Source: UBA1845 sp002338715 (GTDB taxonomy: Bacteria > Planctomycetota > Phycisphaerae > UBA1845). Taken from it: a DNA stretch of 64,000 bases. The stretch spans positions 1-64,000 of the forward strand of contig DAORAL010000011.1 of NCBI GenBank assembly GCA_035344155.1. The letters are read 5' to 3'. Numbering within the stretch: the first letter of the stretch is position 1; each line of letters starts with the position of its first letter. A program made the position numbers and the translations under genes. Of the stretch, positions 27,601 through 37,500 are shown piece by piece. The notes below the pieces were generated by a model, which searched no databases, was not told where the DNA came from, and was given only the letters and a program-made list of their open reading frames with translations.

Positions 27601-30600
27601 CGGCAATTCAAACTCCGCAGGCCGCACCGCAACCTGCCCAATCGAACAACGTCAAACCGTCCATACCCGTTGCAGCGCCGCAGTCGACTGGCGTTCGTAC
27701 CGCAAACACGGAAAGAAAATCAATGTCACAAAATCAAAACTCGCCCGCGAACGTTGGCGCACCCGCGCCGGCTGGCCTTGCTGCGTCACCGCAACATCTC
27801 GCCGATGTGTTCCGCGTGGTTGAAGAAGGCATTCGCGCGATGCAGTCCTTGCAGCAGCAGACGGCATCGGCGCATCAGCGATTCCTCGAAGGGCAGGAAG
27901 AAGCCCAGCGAAGTTTCCAAAAGGTCATCCAAAGTCAGCAGCAGATGTTCGCACAGATCGGCAGTGGCGGTGTGGTCATGCCTTCCGCTCCCGTTCAACC
28001 GATCGCTGCGCCGACGCCGCAAAGGGTGGCCGCACCTGTTGCGACAACCCCCGCACCTCAGCCGATTGCACCTGCGCCCGTTGTCGCACCAAAGGCTCAG
28101 CCTGTCGCAGCGCCGGTTGCGGAATTGTCCCGCGCGGTCTCCGAGTTCAAGAAGCCAGCCGAACAGCCCGCAGCTGCATCGGCCTGTGCGAACGATGAGG
28201 TGGCATCGACGCTTCTCGATGTGGTTTCAGAGTTGACCGGCTATCCGACCGAGATGATCGATGTCGGCATGGATTTGGAAGCCGACCTTGGCATCGATTC
28301 GATCAAACGCGTTGAAATCCTCGCGTCGGTTCAGGAACGTCTGCCGAATCTTTCGACAATCGACTCATCCGAATTGGGAAGCCTGCGCACGTTGCAGGAT
28401 ATTCTTTCGGGCATGGGTGTGTCAGCCGACGCGGGTGCAAGCAATTCGGTTGCACCATCACCGTCATCTGCACCGCTGGTAACCGCAGAGACGTCGGCGG
28501 CTTCGTCGCAACTTCGCGGTGTGCTGCTTGATGTGGTCGCGGAGTTGACCGGGTATCCCGTGGAGATGCTCGATGTCACCATGGACCTCGAAGCCGACCT
28601 GGGGATCGATTCAATCAAGCGCGTTGAAATTCTGGCGGCTGTCCAAGAACGTCAGCCGGACCTCGCCGCGATTGATTCTTCGGAACTCGGAAGCCTGCGC
28701 ACACTTGAAGATATTCTCAAACAATTCGGCGCAGATGTCGCGGCGGTTGCAGCGCACGCAACAGAATCCGCGCAATCCCAGCCAGCCGCTGCCGACAACA
28801 GCGCCGTGCAAGGCGTACTGCTGGATGTCGTCAGCGAACTGACCGGTTATCCCGTCGAGATGCTCGACATGGATATGGATCTCGAAGCCGACCTCGGTAT
28901 CGATTCGATCAAACGCGTCGAGATACTGGCTGGCGTGCAGGAACGCGATCCGTCGTTGCAAAGCGTTGACTCGTCCGAACTCGGTTCCATGCGAACGCTT
29001 CGCGACATCATCACCCAGCTAAATGGTAGTGAGTCAGCCCCGGTGGCGGCAGCCGCGCCGGTTGTTGTCGAAACTACGCCGACACAGGAAGCCAAGGAAG
29101 AATCAGTCGAAGTCGCTCGGCAGGTTCTGGTGTCAACGCCGTTGGCGCCAGCCGTCGAAGTGCCGATTTCTATCGCGCCCGGTTACGAAATGTGGATCGT
29201 CGATGACGGCACATCGTTGGCCAAAGCCATCGCCGAAAAACTTACCGCGCAGGGCATCGCCGCCCGGGTCGTCGGGTCGTCCGATCCGATCGATGGTGAA
29301 GCGTGTGCACCGGTTGGTGGTGTGATCCATCTGCTCGCTGCATCCGAATACAACGAGTCGAGCCTGATCACGCCGGTGACCGAGCAGGTTAAAGATGCTT
29401 TCCGGATGACGAAGGAGCTAGCCGCAGACATCCAAGCCGCGGCTAAGAATGGCGGAGCTATCCTCGCCACCGTTTCGCGAATGGATGGTCACTTCGGATT
29501 GAGCGATTCGAAGTTCGATCCGAACCAGGGCGGGTTGGCTGGGTTGGCGAAGACGTGCGCCATCGAGTGGCCGGCGGTTCATTGCCGCGCGTTGGACGTC
29601 GATGCCGCGATGGGCGAATCGCCTGAAGTGGCGGATCGGATCATTCTGGAAATCGGTGCGGCAGGACCCATCGAAGTTGGCGTGCGAAACGAAGGCCGCT
29701 TCGGATTGACGCTCGAAGATCGGAAGATTTCACGCAAGAAGATGCCATTGGCCAAAGGTGATGTGGTCGTCGTCAGCGGTGGGGCGCGCGGTGTCACCGG
29801 TGAGACGGCTGTCGCGCTGGCGGCTGCCTCGAAAGCGCACTTTGTTTTGCTGGGTCGGTCGGCGGCGCCATTCGCCGAACCGGACTGGGCCAAAGGGCTT
29901 TCAGACGAAGGCCAACTCAAACGCGCTGTTTTGCAAAACGAATTCGCCGCTTCCAAAAAGCCAAGCCCATCGGAACTCGAAGCCGCCTATCGTCGTCATG
30001 CGGCCAACCGCGAAATCAACGCCACGCAGGACCGCATCAAAGCCGCCGGGGGAACCGTCGAGTATCGTTCGGTCAACGTCTGCGACAACGAGCAGGTGGC
30101 CAGCGTTTTGAATGACGTGCGTAAGAATCACGGGCCGATCCGCGGTTTGATCCACGGCGCCGGCGTGATCGAAGACGCCTTCATCGCTGACAAAGATCCC
30201 ACGGCGTTCGATCGCGTGTTTGATACGAAAGTGCAGGGGTTAAACGCGCTATTGAGTGCGGCTGGCGATGACCCCCGCGCCATCGTGCTATTCTCGTCGG
30301 TCAGTGGGCGGTTTGGCCGACAAGGTCAGGTCGATTATGCGATGGCCAACGAAGTGCTCAACAAACTGGCGTCGGTCGAGTCGCGCCGTCGCAAAGGTTG
30401 CAAGGTCGTGGCGATGAACTGGGGCCCGTGGGACGGCGGGATGGTCACGCCCACGCTGCGTCGTCAGTTCGAACGCGAAGGTGTATTTCTTATTCCGCTC
30501 CAAGCCGGGGCGAAATGTCTCGTCGATGAAATCTGCTGCGACGATCCGTCGGCGACCGAGGTCTTAATCGGTGGCGGGTTTGATCAGGCTCAGGCGCCGG

Positions 30601-31502
30601 CGAATCAGTCCGCATCCGCAGTCCATCAACCGCAGGCGACGACCGTTGCATTCGAACGGCGCGTCAGCGTTTCGGACCATCCGTTCCTCAAGTCGCACCT
30701 GCTTTCGGGTAAGTCGGTGCTTCCGATGGCGATGATCGTCGAATGGCTCGGTCACAGCGCACTGCACGCCAACCCCGGATTACAGTTGAAGGGATTGAGC
30801 GAACTTCGCGTCTTCAAAGGCGTGATCATCGGCAAACAAGCCGTCAACATCGAAGTGCTCGTCTCCAAACCGGAGGCCAAGGGCTCTGATCTGCTGGTGA
30901 CGACCGAACTTCGCAGTAGGGCGGCTGACGGTGAATCGATCCTGCACGCACGCGGAACCGCGCATCTCGGTGATCGCCGTGACAGCGCACCTACGATCGA
31001 TGAACCCAAAACGTTAACGAGCGAATCGTTCCCCCTTTCTGCCGACGAAGTTTACGATGACGTGCTGTTTCACGGACCCGACTTCCGCGCGATCGCATCG
31101 TTTGAAGGAACCGGCCCCGACGGCATGGTTGCCAACGTTAAGTCGGCGCCGCGTCCCGCAGAGTGGATCGACGCACCGCTTCGAGGCACCTGGCTGACCG
31201 ATCCGCTGGTGCTCGATGGCGTGCTGCAACTTGGCATCGTGTGGCAGCATGCAAAGACCGGCAATCTGTCGCTGCCCGGTTACATCGCCAATTACCGACA
31301 ATACGCCGATCGTTTCCCGCAAGGTCAGGTGCGCTGCGCATTGCACGTCCATCAGGCGTCGCCCAGCCGCATCGTCGCCGACGCCATCCTTCGCGATGAA
31401 TCCGGCAAATTGATCGCCAAACTTGAAGGTTGCACTTGGACGACCAACGCCCAGTTGGCGGACGCTTTCGGAAAGGTGTCAAGCCGCTCAGCTCAGGCGT
31501 AA
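24606..31502 (+). CDS. pfaA: PfaA-type synthase: KS-AT-ACPx3-KR-DH
   Basis: This 2,298-residue iterative type I synthase has domains in this order. The ketosynthase (about 50-510) has triad C255 (DAACASSL), H390 (EAHGTGT) and H434 (GHTKAAAG). The acyltransferase (about 620-930) has S722 (GHSFGE) and the AAFHSQLM histidine. A Pro/Ala-rich linker follows with a helical AHQRFLEGQEEA segment. Three acyl-carrier domains have phosphopantetheine serines S1232, S1336 and S1434, each in LGIDSIKR. The ketoreductase (about 1718-2010) has VSGGARGVTG and the SSVSG/YAMAN catalytic residues. The polyketide-type dehydratase has H2031 (HLLSGKSVLP) and D2204. This matches PfaA/Pfa2-type proteins of PUFA synthases. 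The GTG at 24606 or the ATG at 24669 could be the start. The product is unknown. Confidence 0.95.
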   Translation: MRGAARHRSEEDGVALIPADAMIAPKLRRVFGDVDLSNKNHDSTQAQRSVATQEPIAIIGMACLFPRAAGVKNYWRLIRGLEDAVTDVPDTHWPIDSYFDADPKSPDMTYCKRGAFLSAVDFDPTEFGIPPSILEATDTAQLLGLVTAKAALEDSGYLDREGHDHARTSVIMGVTGTLELVIPLGARLGHPHWRKALKDAGVDDAVADDVVKRISNSYVGWQENSFPGLLGNVVAGRIANRLDLHGTNCVVDAACASSLSALHLGAMELISGKSDMVVTGGIDSLNDIFMFMCFSKTQALSPTGNARPFDRDADGTVIGEGSGVLVMKRLSDAERDGDTIHAVLKGIGTSSDGRSQSIYAPRASGQARALRDAYTRANVKPSEVGLVEAHGTGTKVGDAVEFEALKTVYLESAGENETGRPWCAVGSVKSQIGHTKAAAGAASMVKAVIALRNRVLPGTIKVQSPNPKMTESDSPFYINTQTRPWLTQEGKPRRAAVSSFGFGGSNFHAVLEEYPQQTREPAWDGSVEILALSANDKASLQNSVETWRARFAEGVKPAAFSHEADESRKTFDSNHAHRLVIVIDDLAKAKDLLADVKAKLQSPNSPSAWNRSTAYYASGAAQGKLAFVFPGQGSQYVGMGQDLACIFPEALDALSKQPKGMERSVGTYICPPPSFDSAKLDQATDTLRQTDIAQPALAVTELAYLEVLERFGVRADTVAGHSFGELTALRAAGRIDDDTLCHLARQRGKLMREGDGDRGTMLAVHASAKAVAELIKDQKIDAVLANCNGPQQVVLSGPTAGIEAASKACRQHGWRVSKLDVSAAFHSQLMRDAAIKFRRLLDGVEFHNGSIEVFANRSGGVYPESKNAALDVLAGQLDATVRFEEQIEAMYASGVRTFLEVGPKRVLCGLIKSILGDRSHKTVALDDSGSRKDGILDLGCALAQLAALGYAVDLTHWEEEPKVQRQPKMAIPIHGVNYRAPYKELPPVAPVSKAAPTQPAIQTPQAAPQPAQSNNVKPSIPVAAPQSTGVRTANTERKSMSQNQNSPANVGAPAPAGLAASPQHLADVFRVVEEGIRAMQSLQQQTASAHQRFLEGQEEAQRSFQKVIQSQQQMFAQIGSGGVVMPSAPVQPIAAPTPQRVAAPVATTPAPQPIAPAPVVAPKAQPVAAPVAELSRAVSEFKKPAEQPAAASACANDEVASTLLDVVSELTGYPTEMIDVGMDLEADLGIDSIKRVEILASVQERLPNLSTIDSSELGSLRTLQDILSGMGVSADAGASNSVAPSPSSAPLVTAETSAASSQLRGVLLDVVAELTGYPVEMLDVTMDLEADLGIDSIKRVEILAAVQERQPDLAAIDSSELGSLRTLEDILKQFGADVAAVAAHATESAQSQPAAADNSAVQGVLLDVVSELTGYPVEMLDMDMDLEADLGIDSIKRVEILAGVQERDPSLQSVDSSELGSMRTLRDIITQLNGSESAPVAAAAPVVVETTPTQEAKEESVEVARQVLVSTPLAPAVEVPISIAPGYEMWIVDDGTSLAKAIAEKLTAQGIAARVVGSSDPIDGEACAPVGGVIHLLAASEYNESSLITPVTEQVKDAFRMTKELAADIQAAAKNGGAILATVSRMDGHFGLSDSKFDPNQGGLAGLAKTCAIEWPAVHCRALDVDAAMGESPEVADRIILEIGAAGPIEVGVRNEGRFGLTLEDRKISRKKMPLAKGDVVVVSGGARGVTGETAVALAAASKAHFVLLGRSAAPFAEPDWAKGLSDEGQLKRAVLQNEFAASKKPSPSELEAAYRRHAANREINATQDRIKAAGGTVEYRSVNVCDNEQVASVLNDVRKNHGPIRGLIHGAGVIEDAFIADKDPTAFDRVFDTKVQGLNALLSAAGDDPRAIVLFSSVSGRFGRQGQVDYAMANEVLNKLASVESRRRKGCKVVAMNWGPWDGGMVTPTLRRQFEREGVFLIPLQAGAKCLVDEICCDDPSATEVLIGGGFDQAQAPANQSASAVHQPQATTVAFERRVSVSDHPFLKSHLLSGKSVLPMAMIVEWLGHSALHANPGLQLKGLSELRVFKGVIIGKQAVNIEVLVSKPEAKGSDLLVTTELRSRAADGESILHARGTAHLGDRRDSAPTIDEPKTLTSESFPLSADEVYDDVLFHGPDFRAIASFEGTGPDGMVANVKSAPRPAEWIDAPLRGTWLTDPLVLDGVLQLGIVWQHAKTGNLSLPGYIANYRQYADRFPQGQVRCALHVHQASPSRIVADAILRDESGKLIAKLEGCTWTTNAQLADAFGKVSSRSAQA

Positions 31503-31505
31503 CGA

Positions 31506-34500
31506 ATGTCCGCAGCATCCGAACAATCCGCGTTCAAGGAAACGCCCATTGCCATCGTGGGTCTGGGGGGATTGTTCCCGCAGGCGCCGACGCTCGATGC
31601 GTTTCTCGATGTCATCCTGAACCGAATCGATACCTCGCGCGAAGTCTCACCCCATCGCTGGGCTGCAGACCCTTCGCGCATCTGCTCTACCCAGTTGGTT
31701 GAAGATCGACCGTTCCATTCGCGCGGATGCTACATCGATGATTTTGTTTTTGATCCAACCGGACTTGAGCTGCCAGCCGACCTCTTAAACGCGCTCGATC
31801 CGACTTTTCAATTCATGCTCCACGCCAGTCGCGCGGCGTTTGGCGACGGTAAGACCGATACGCTCGATCGCAAACGCATCGGGGCAGTGCTTGCCGCCAT
31901 CGCATTACCGACTGATTCAACGTCATCGCTGACCCGAGAAACGTTGGGGCGGGCGTTTGAGCGCCGGTTGCTTGGGACTGCGCTGACCGGTAACTCGCAG
32001 ATCGAAGGTCACACCCATCCAATCAACCATCGGGCGATCGGACTGCCAGCCGGTGTGGTGTGTGCGGGTCTTGGACTTGGCGGCGGCGGATTCACGTTGG
32101 ATGCGGCTTGTGCGTCTAGTCTTTATGCGATCAAGTTCGCGTGCGATGAACTTCAAGCCCACCGTGCCGATGCGATGTTAGCCGGCGGGGTGAATCGTCC
32201 GGATTGCCTCTATACGCAGACTGGATTCACGCAACTACGGGCGTTGTCGCGCAGTGGGCGGTGTCGTCCGTTCGATGCGTCGGCGGATGGCTTGATGGTT
32301 GGCGAAGGGGCGGGTGCGGTCCTGCTCAAGCGGCTTGACGATGCGATTCGCGATGGCGACCGAATCTACGGCGTGATTCGCGGCGTGGGTTTGTCGAATG
32401 ACGTTGCAGGAAGTCTGCTAGCCGCCGATTCGGAAGGTCAGCTTCGGGCGATGCGCCAGGCCTACGAGCAAAGCGGCTGGTCTCCTGCGGACGTGGACGT
32501 GATCGAGTGTCATGGAACTGGCACGCCGCTGGGCGATGCGGTTGAGTTTGGAAGTCTTTGCGAGCTTTGGTCGCGCGACAAATGGTCGGCGGGTCAATGC
32601 GTGCTGGGTTCGGTCAAGTCGAATGTGGGGCACCTGCTGACCGGCGCAGGTATCGCGGGTTTGCTCAAGACCGTGCTCGCGATGAACGCCAGAACGCTTC
32701 CGCCATCGGCAAATTTTGAAACGCCCTCGGCGAAACTCAACCTCGAATCGAGTCCCTTTAAAGTCATTTCCAAACCGTCGCCTTGGCAGACGCGCGATGC
32801 AAACACGCCTCGCCGCGCGGCGATCAGTGCGTTTGGATTTGGCGGAATCAACGCCCACCTTCTGCTTGAAGAATTCCGCGAGGCGAACGTTCGACCCGCA
32901 CGCAAGTCGAAACCACCCAAGCGCGTTTCGCAGGAATCAGATTCGCTGAACTCAATGGCGTGCATCGTTGGGATGGCCGCACAGTTTGGCGGGGTCGCGG
33001 GGATCGATGAATTCGAAAACGCGATTTTCAGCGGTACGTCAGCCGTCACGGACAGGTCCGACGAACGATGGCGCGGTGTCAATGATGGTGCATCGGACAT
33101 GGACCGCATCAACGGCGCGTGCATCGATGGGGTGAGCGTGCCCATCGGCGAGTTCAAAGTACCGCCCGCCGAGATTCGCGAATCGCTGCCGCAGCAGATG
33201 TTGATGCTCAAAGTCGTCGCCGAAGCGCTCGACGATGCCGGTGTCGCGCGACGTCAATTGGGGCCGAGGTTCGGCTGCATCATCGGCATGTCGCTCGATG
33301 CCAACGCGTCGAATTACCACCTGCGCTGGGCGATTCCTGAACTTGCCCGCGGGTGGGCTGCGACTTTGGGGCTGGATTTAACGGAAGACGAATTCGACGC
33401 GTGGGTTCGCGATTTGCAGGACGAAGCCAGTCCACCGCTCACCTCGGGACGCGTCGTGGGGTCGCTGGGGGGCATGGTTGCGAGTCGTATCGCCCGCGAA
33501 TTTGGAATTGGCGGTCCGAGTTTGACGATGTCAGCCGACGACAATTCGGGTTTGCGTGCGCTTGAACTCGGTGCCCGCATGCTCGAGCGCGGTGAGCTCG
33601 ATGGCGTGGTGGTGGGGGCTGTTGATTTGCCTTGCGATGTGCGGCGGGTGTTGGGCGATCGTGGTATTTACGCCGAACAGCACGTTGCCAATCCGCTCGA
33701 TAAGAATTCAAAGGGCGCATCGCCAAGTGACGGTGCGGTGGCTGTGGTGTTGAAGCGGTTGGCCGACTCTTCCGACAATCGTTGTTATGCAAGCCTGCGC
33801 GGGTTTGGTTTCGCCGGTGGAAATGCTCCGGGCGAGATGTCACGTGAAGTGTATGCCGAGGCATTGGAACGTGCCTGCCGCGATAGCCATGTTGAGCGCG
33901 AGTCGATCGGGTTGATTGAAACGTCAGCCGCCGGTCGATCGGCATTTGAGGACGTTGAGTGCGAAGCGCTGGCTTCATCTGCCAATCAGGCGGAAGCGAG
34001 TTGTGCGCTGACATCGTCAGCTGCGGCGATCGGTTTCGCCCATGCGGCATCGGGATTGGCTTCGGTTGCAAGTGCGGCGCTCTGTCTCTATCGGCAGGCC
34101 ATCGCGCCGCTGCCAAACTTCGCGGAAGCACACGAATCGCTGACCAATACGAAGTCGTACTACGTTGCGCATGATTGCCAACCCTGGTTGCACAATCGAT
34201 CAGAAGGACCGCGACGTGCTGGCGTCAGTGGCATGTCGTTTCACGGCGAATGTGCCCACGTGATCTTGGAGGAAGCGGACGCATCTCCAACGTCCGTCGC
34301 CCATCGCCAACCCGGCGATTTTGTCGTGACAATTTTCTGTTTGCGCGGCACGAGTATCGAGAACCTGTGCGAGCAGTTCGATGCGCTCGGTCGATTGATC
34401 GATTCGCATTCTGCAGACATCGCTCAACTGGGTGTTCGATGGTTTGAAACCAATCAGAACAATCACGTTGGCGACAAGATCGTCACCATCGTAGCGGGCG

Positions 34501-37500
34501 ATGTGGAATCGCTGCGGGCGACGTTGCATTCGATCAAAGCACGAATCCAAAATAATCCAACCCAGCCGATCTATGGCGAATCCGGTGCATACTACGTGCC
34601 AACGCCGATAAGCGACGGGCAGCTTGCGTTCGTGTATCCGGGCAGCGGTGTGCATCAGGTCGGTATGGGCAGGCAGCACTGGTTGGATTGGCCCGGCATT
34701 GCCCAGCGACTTGACGGTAAGTTCAATCAACTTGCCGACCAGTTCCTGCCGCAACGATCGATGCCGCGGCGCTTGAATTATCCAGCGGGTTGGAAGCGGC
34801 AGGCGCACGCAGAACTATCCAGCGACACGCGTTGGACGATCATGGCACAAGTGTCGTACGGATCGTTGCTCACCGAAATCTTGCGCAATGCGGGGGTTCA
34901 GCCCAATGCCGCGATTGGTTACAGCCTTGGCGAAACAACGAGCCTGGTCGCGCTCGGGGTTTGGCCCGATCGGGACGGGATGGCCCACCGATTGATGAAG
35001 TCGCCTTTGTTTGCCACCGAACTCGCAGGCCCATGTTCAGCGGCTGCCCGTCGTTGGAAATTGGCCGACGGTGCGTCGGTGTCGTGGGCGGTTTGCGCGC
35101 TGAATCAATCGGTTGATCGCGTTCGCAAGACGCTGGCGGATTTTGATCGCGCCTATCTGTTGATCGTCAACGGTCCAAACGAGTGCGTGATTGGCGGTGA
35201 ACGCGATCAAGTTGAGAAAATCAAAGCGTCGCTCGGTTGCGAAGGCGTCGAGCTTTCGGGTGCGTCGGCAGTCCATTGCCCGGTCGTGGGCGAAGTGGTC
35301 GATGCCTATCGCGAGTTGCATTTACTCGACACGAACGCGCCGAAGGGTATTCGATTTTACAGTGCGGCATGGGCGCGCTCGTATGACATCACGCGTCAGT
35401 CAGCCGCAGATTCGATCACCGCGCAGGCGACTGACGGATTCGACTTCGCCAAGCTGATCGAACAGGCGTACGACGACGGCGTGCGGTATTTCGTCGAGGT
35501 CGGTCCGCAGGCCACGTGCACGCGGATGATCCGCAACATTTTAGGCGACCGGTCATACTTTGCGATGTCGGCCAGCGGTCAATCGGATGATGAACGAACA
35601 CCGCTGATGCACACGATCGCCGCGCTCGTCGCCCATCGCATTGTCGCGAATCTCGATGGCATCTATCAAGGCAAAGGCGATCGACCAGGTCACGAGCCGT
35701 CTACCGATCGTCCAACGGTGACGATTGCAACCGGCGGGCCTGCATTTAGTCCACCGGTACCGCCGCGAAAGCAAACGCGGACCACCGAAGCAGCATCGCA
35801 TGAGCCAGTCCAAACGCGTCAACCGGCGCCACAGCCAGCGCAGACTCACGCGCCCGAACCGATCGCGCATTCAATCGCCGCTCCGGAGTATTCCCATGCC
35901 TCGATCGAGGGTTCCATGCAAAACCAACTGATCGCCACGATGGAGGCGGCCAACCGAGCCACGTCCGACGCACACGACACGTTCCTGCGGTTTTCGCAAA
36001 ATGCCATGTCCGATTTGGCCGACGCGTTGACGGTGCGACAGGCGTTGTTGAGTCAGTTGGCGGGAACGGATGCGATCCCGCAGAGGTTTACCGCGTTGAA
36101 TGTGGGCAGTGAATTTGCAACTGCGCCGTCGAATCCTATCGAAGCGCCGCAAATCGTTCACCCGCAGGTCGCCGATGTGCCAGTCGTGTTCGATCGCGAC
36201 AAGTGCATGGAGTTTGCGATCGGGAAAGTCGCCGACGTCTTAGGCCCCGACTTTGCCGAAGTCGATCAGTATCCGGTGCGCGTGCGGCTTCCCGATGAAC
36301 CGCTCATGCTGGTGGATCGAATTCTGGAAGTCGAAGGCGTCAAGCGTTCGCTCGGAAGTGGCAGGGTGGTGACCGAGAAGGATGTCGTCGCCGGCGATTG
36401 GTATCTCGATGGCGGGCGCATGCCGATTTCGATCACCGTCGAATCGGGGCAAGCCGACCTGTTCCTGTGTTCGTACCTGGGCATCGATCACGCGGTGAAG
36501 GGCACGCGGGCGTATCGCCTGCTCGACGCAACGGTCAAATTCCATCGCGGCTTGCCTGTGCCCGGTGAGGTGATTCGCTACGACATTCGCATCGATCGCT
36601 TTGTGCGACAGGGTGCGACGTATCTGTTTTTCTTCTCGTTTGAAGGCACGATCGCGGGCAAACCGCTGTTGAGTATGTCCGGTGGGTGTGCGGGATTCTT
36701 CACCGAAGCAGAGATTCGCGGATCGGGCGGGATTGTCGAGACGGCAGAGGAACGTGCCCACAAACCGGGCACTCCGCTCGACGGTCTCGAACAGTTGGTG
36801 CCATGCAGTGACATCGAATCCTACGATGAGCGACAGGTCGACGCCCTTCGTGCCGGTAACTTAGCCGCGTGCTTTGGTTCGGCGTTTGCATCGCTGCCAC
36901 TGACCGAACCGATTCGATTGCCTTCGGGCAACATGCGTTTGGTGCATCGCGTCACCGAATTGAATGTCGGCGGCGGTCGCTTTGGCAAGGGTTTGATTCG
37001 CGCGGAAGCCGACATCCATCCCGACGACTGGTTCCTCACGTGTCACTTTGTCGACGACATGGTGATGCCCGGAACGTTGATGTACGACTGTTGCGTGCAG
37101 ACCCTGCGGATCTTTTTGATGCGGATCGGGTGGGTGGCTGAGCATGACACGGTTTGTTACGAACCGGTGCTGGGCGTGTCGAGTGCGCTGCGTTGTCGCG
37201 GTCCGGTGACGCGCGCGACGAAGGTGGTGACCTACGAACTGCACGTTAAAGAAATGGGCTACGGTCCGGAGCCTTACGTGATTGCCGACGCGTTGATGTA
37301 TGGCGATGGCGAAAAGATCGTCCGCTTTATCGACATGTCGCTCAAGATGACAGGCACGACCAAAGCGCAGTTGGACGAACTGTGGAACGCTTCGGATGAC
37401 CGCGTTGTGCAGGATGGTGCCGGTCCCGCGAATCAGATCACGACAGTTACGCCCATCGGTGAAATCGCCGCGTCGCCCAATCCCAAACCGGCAATTTACG

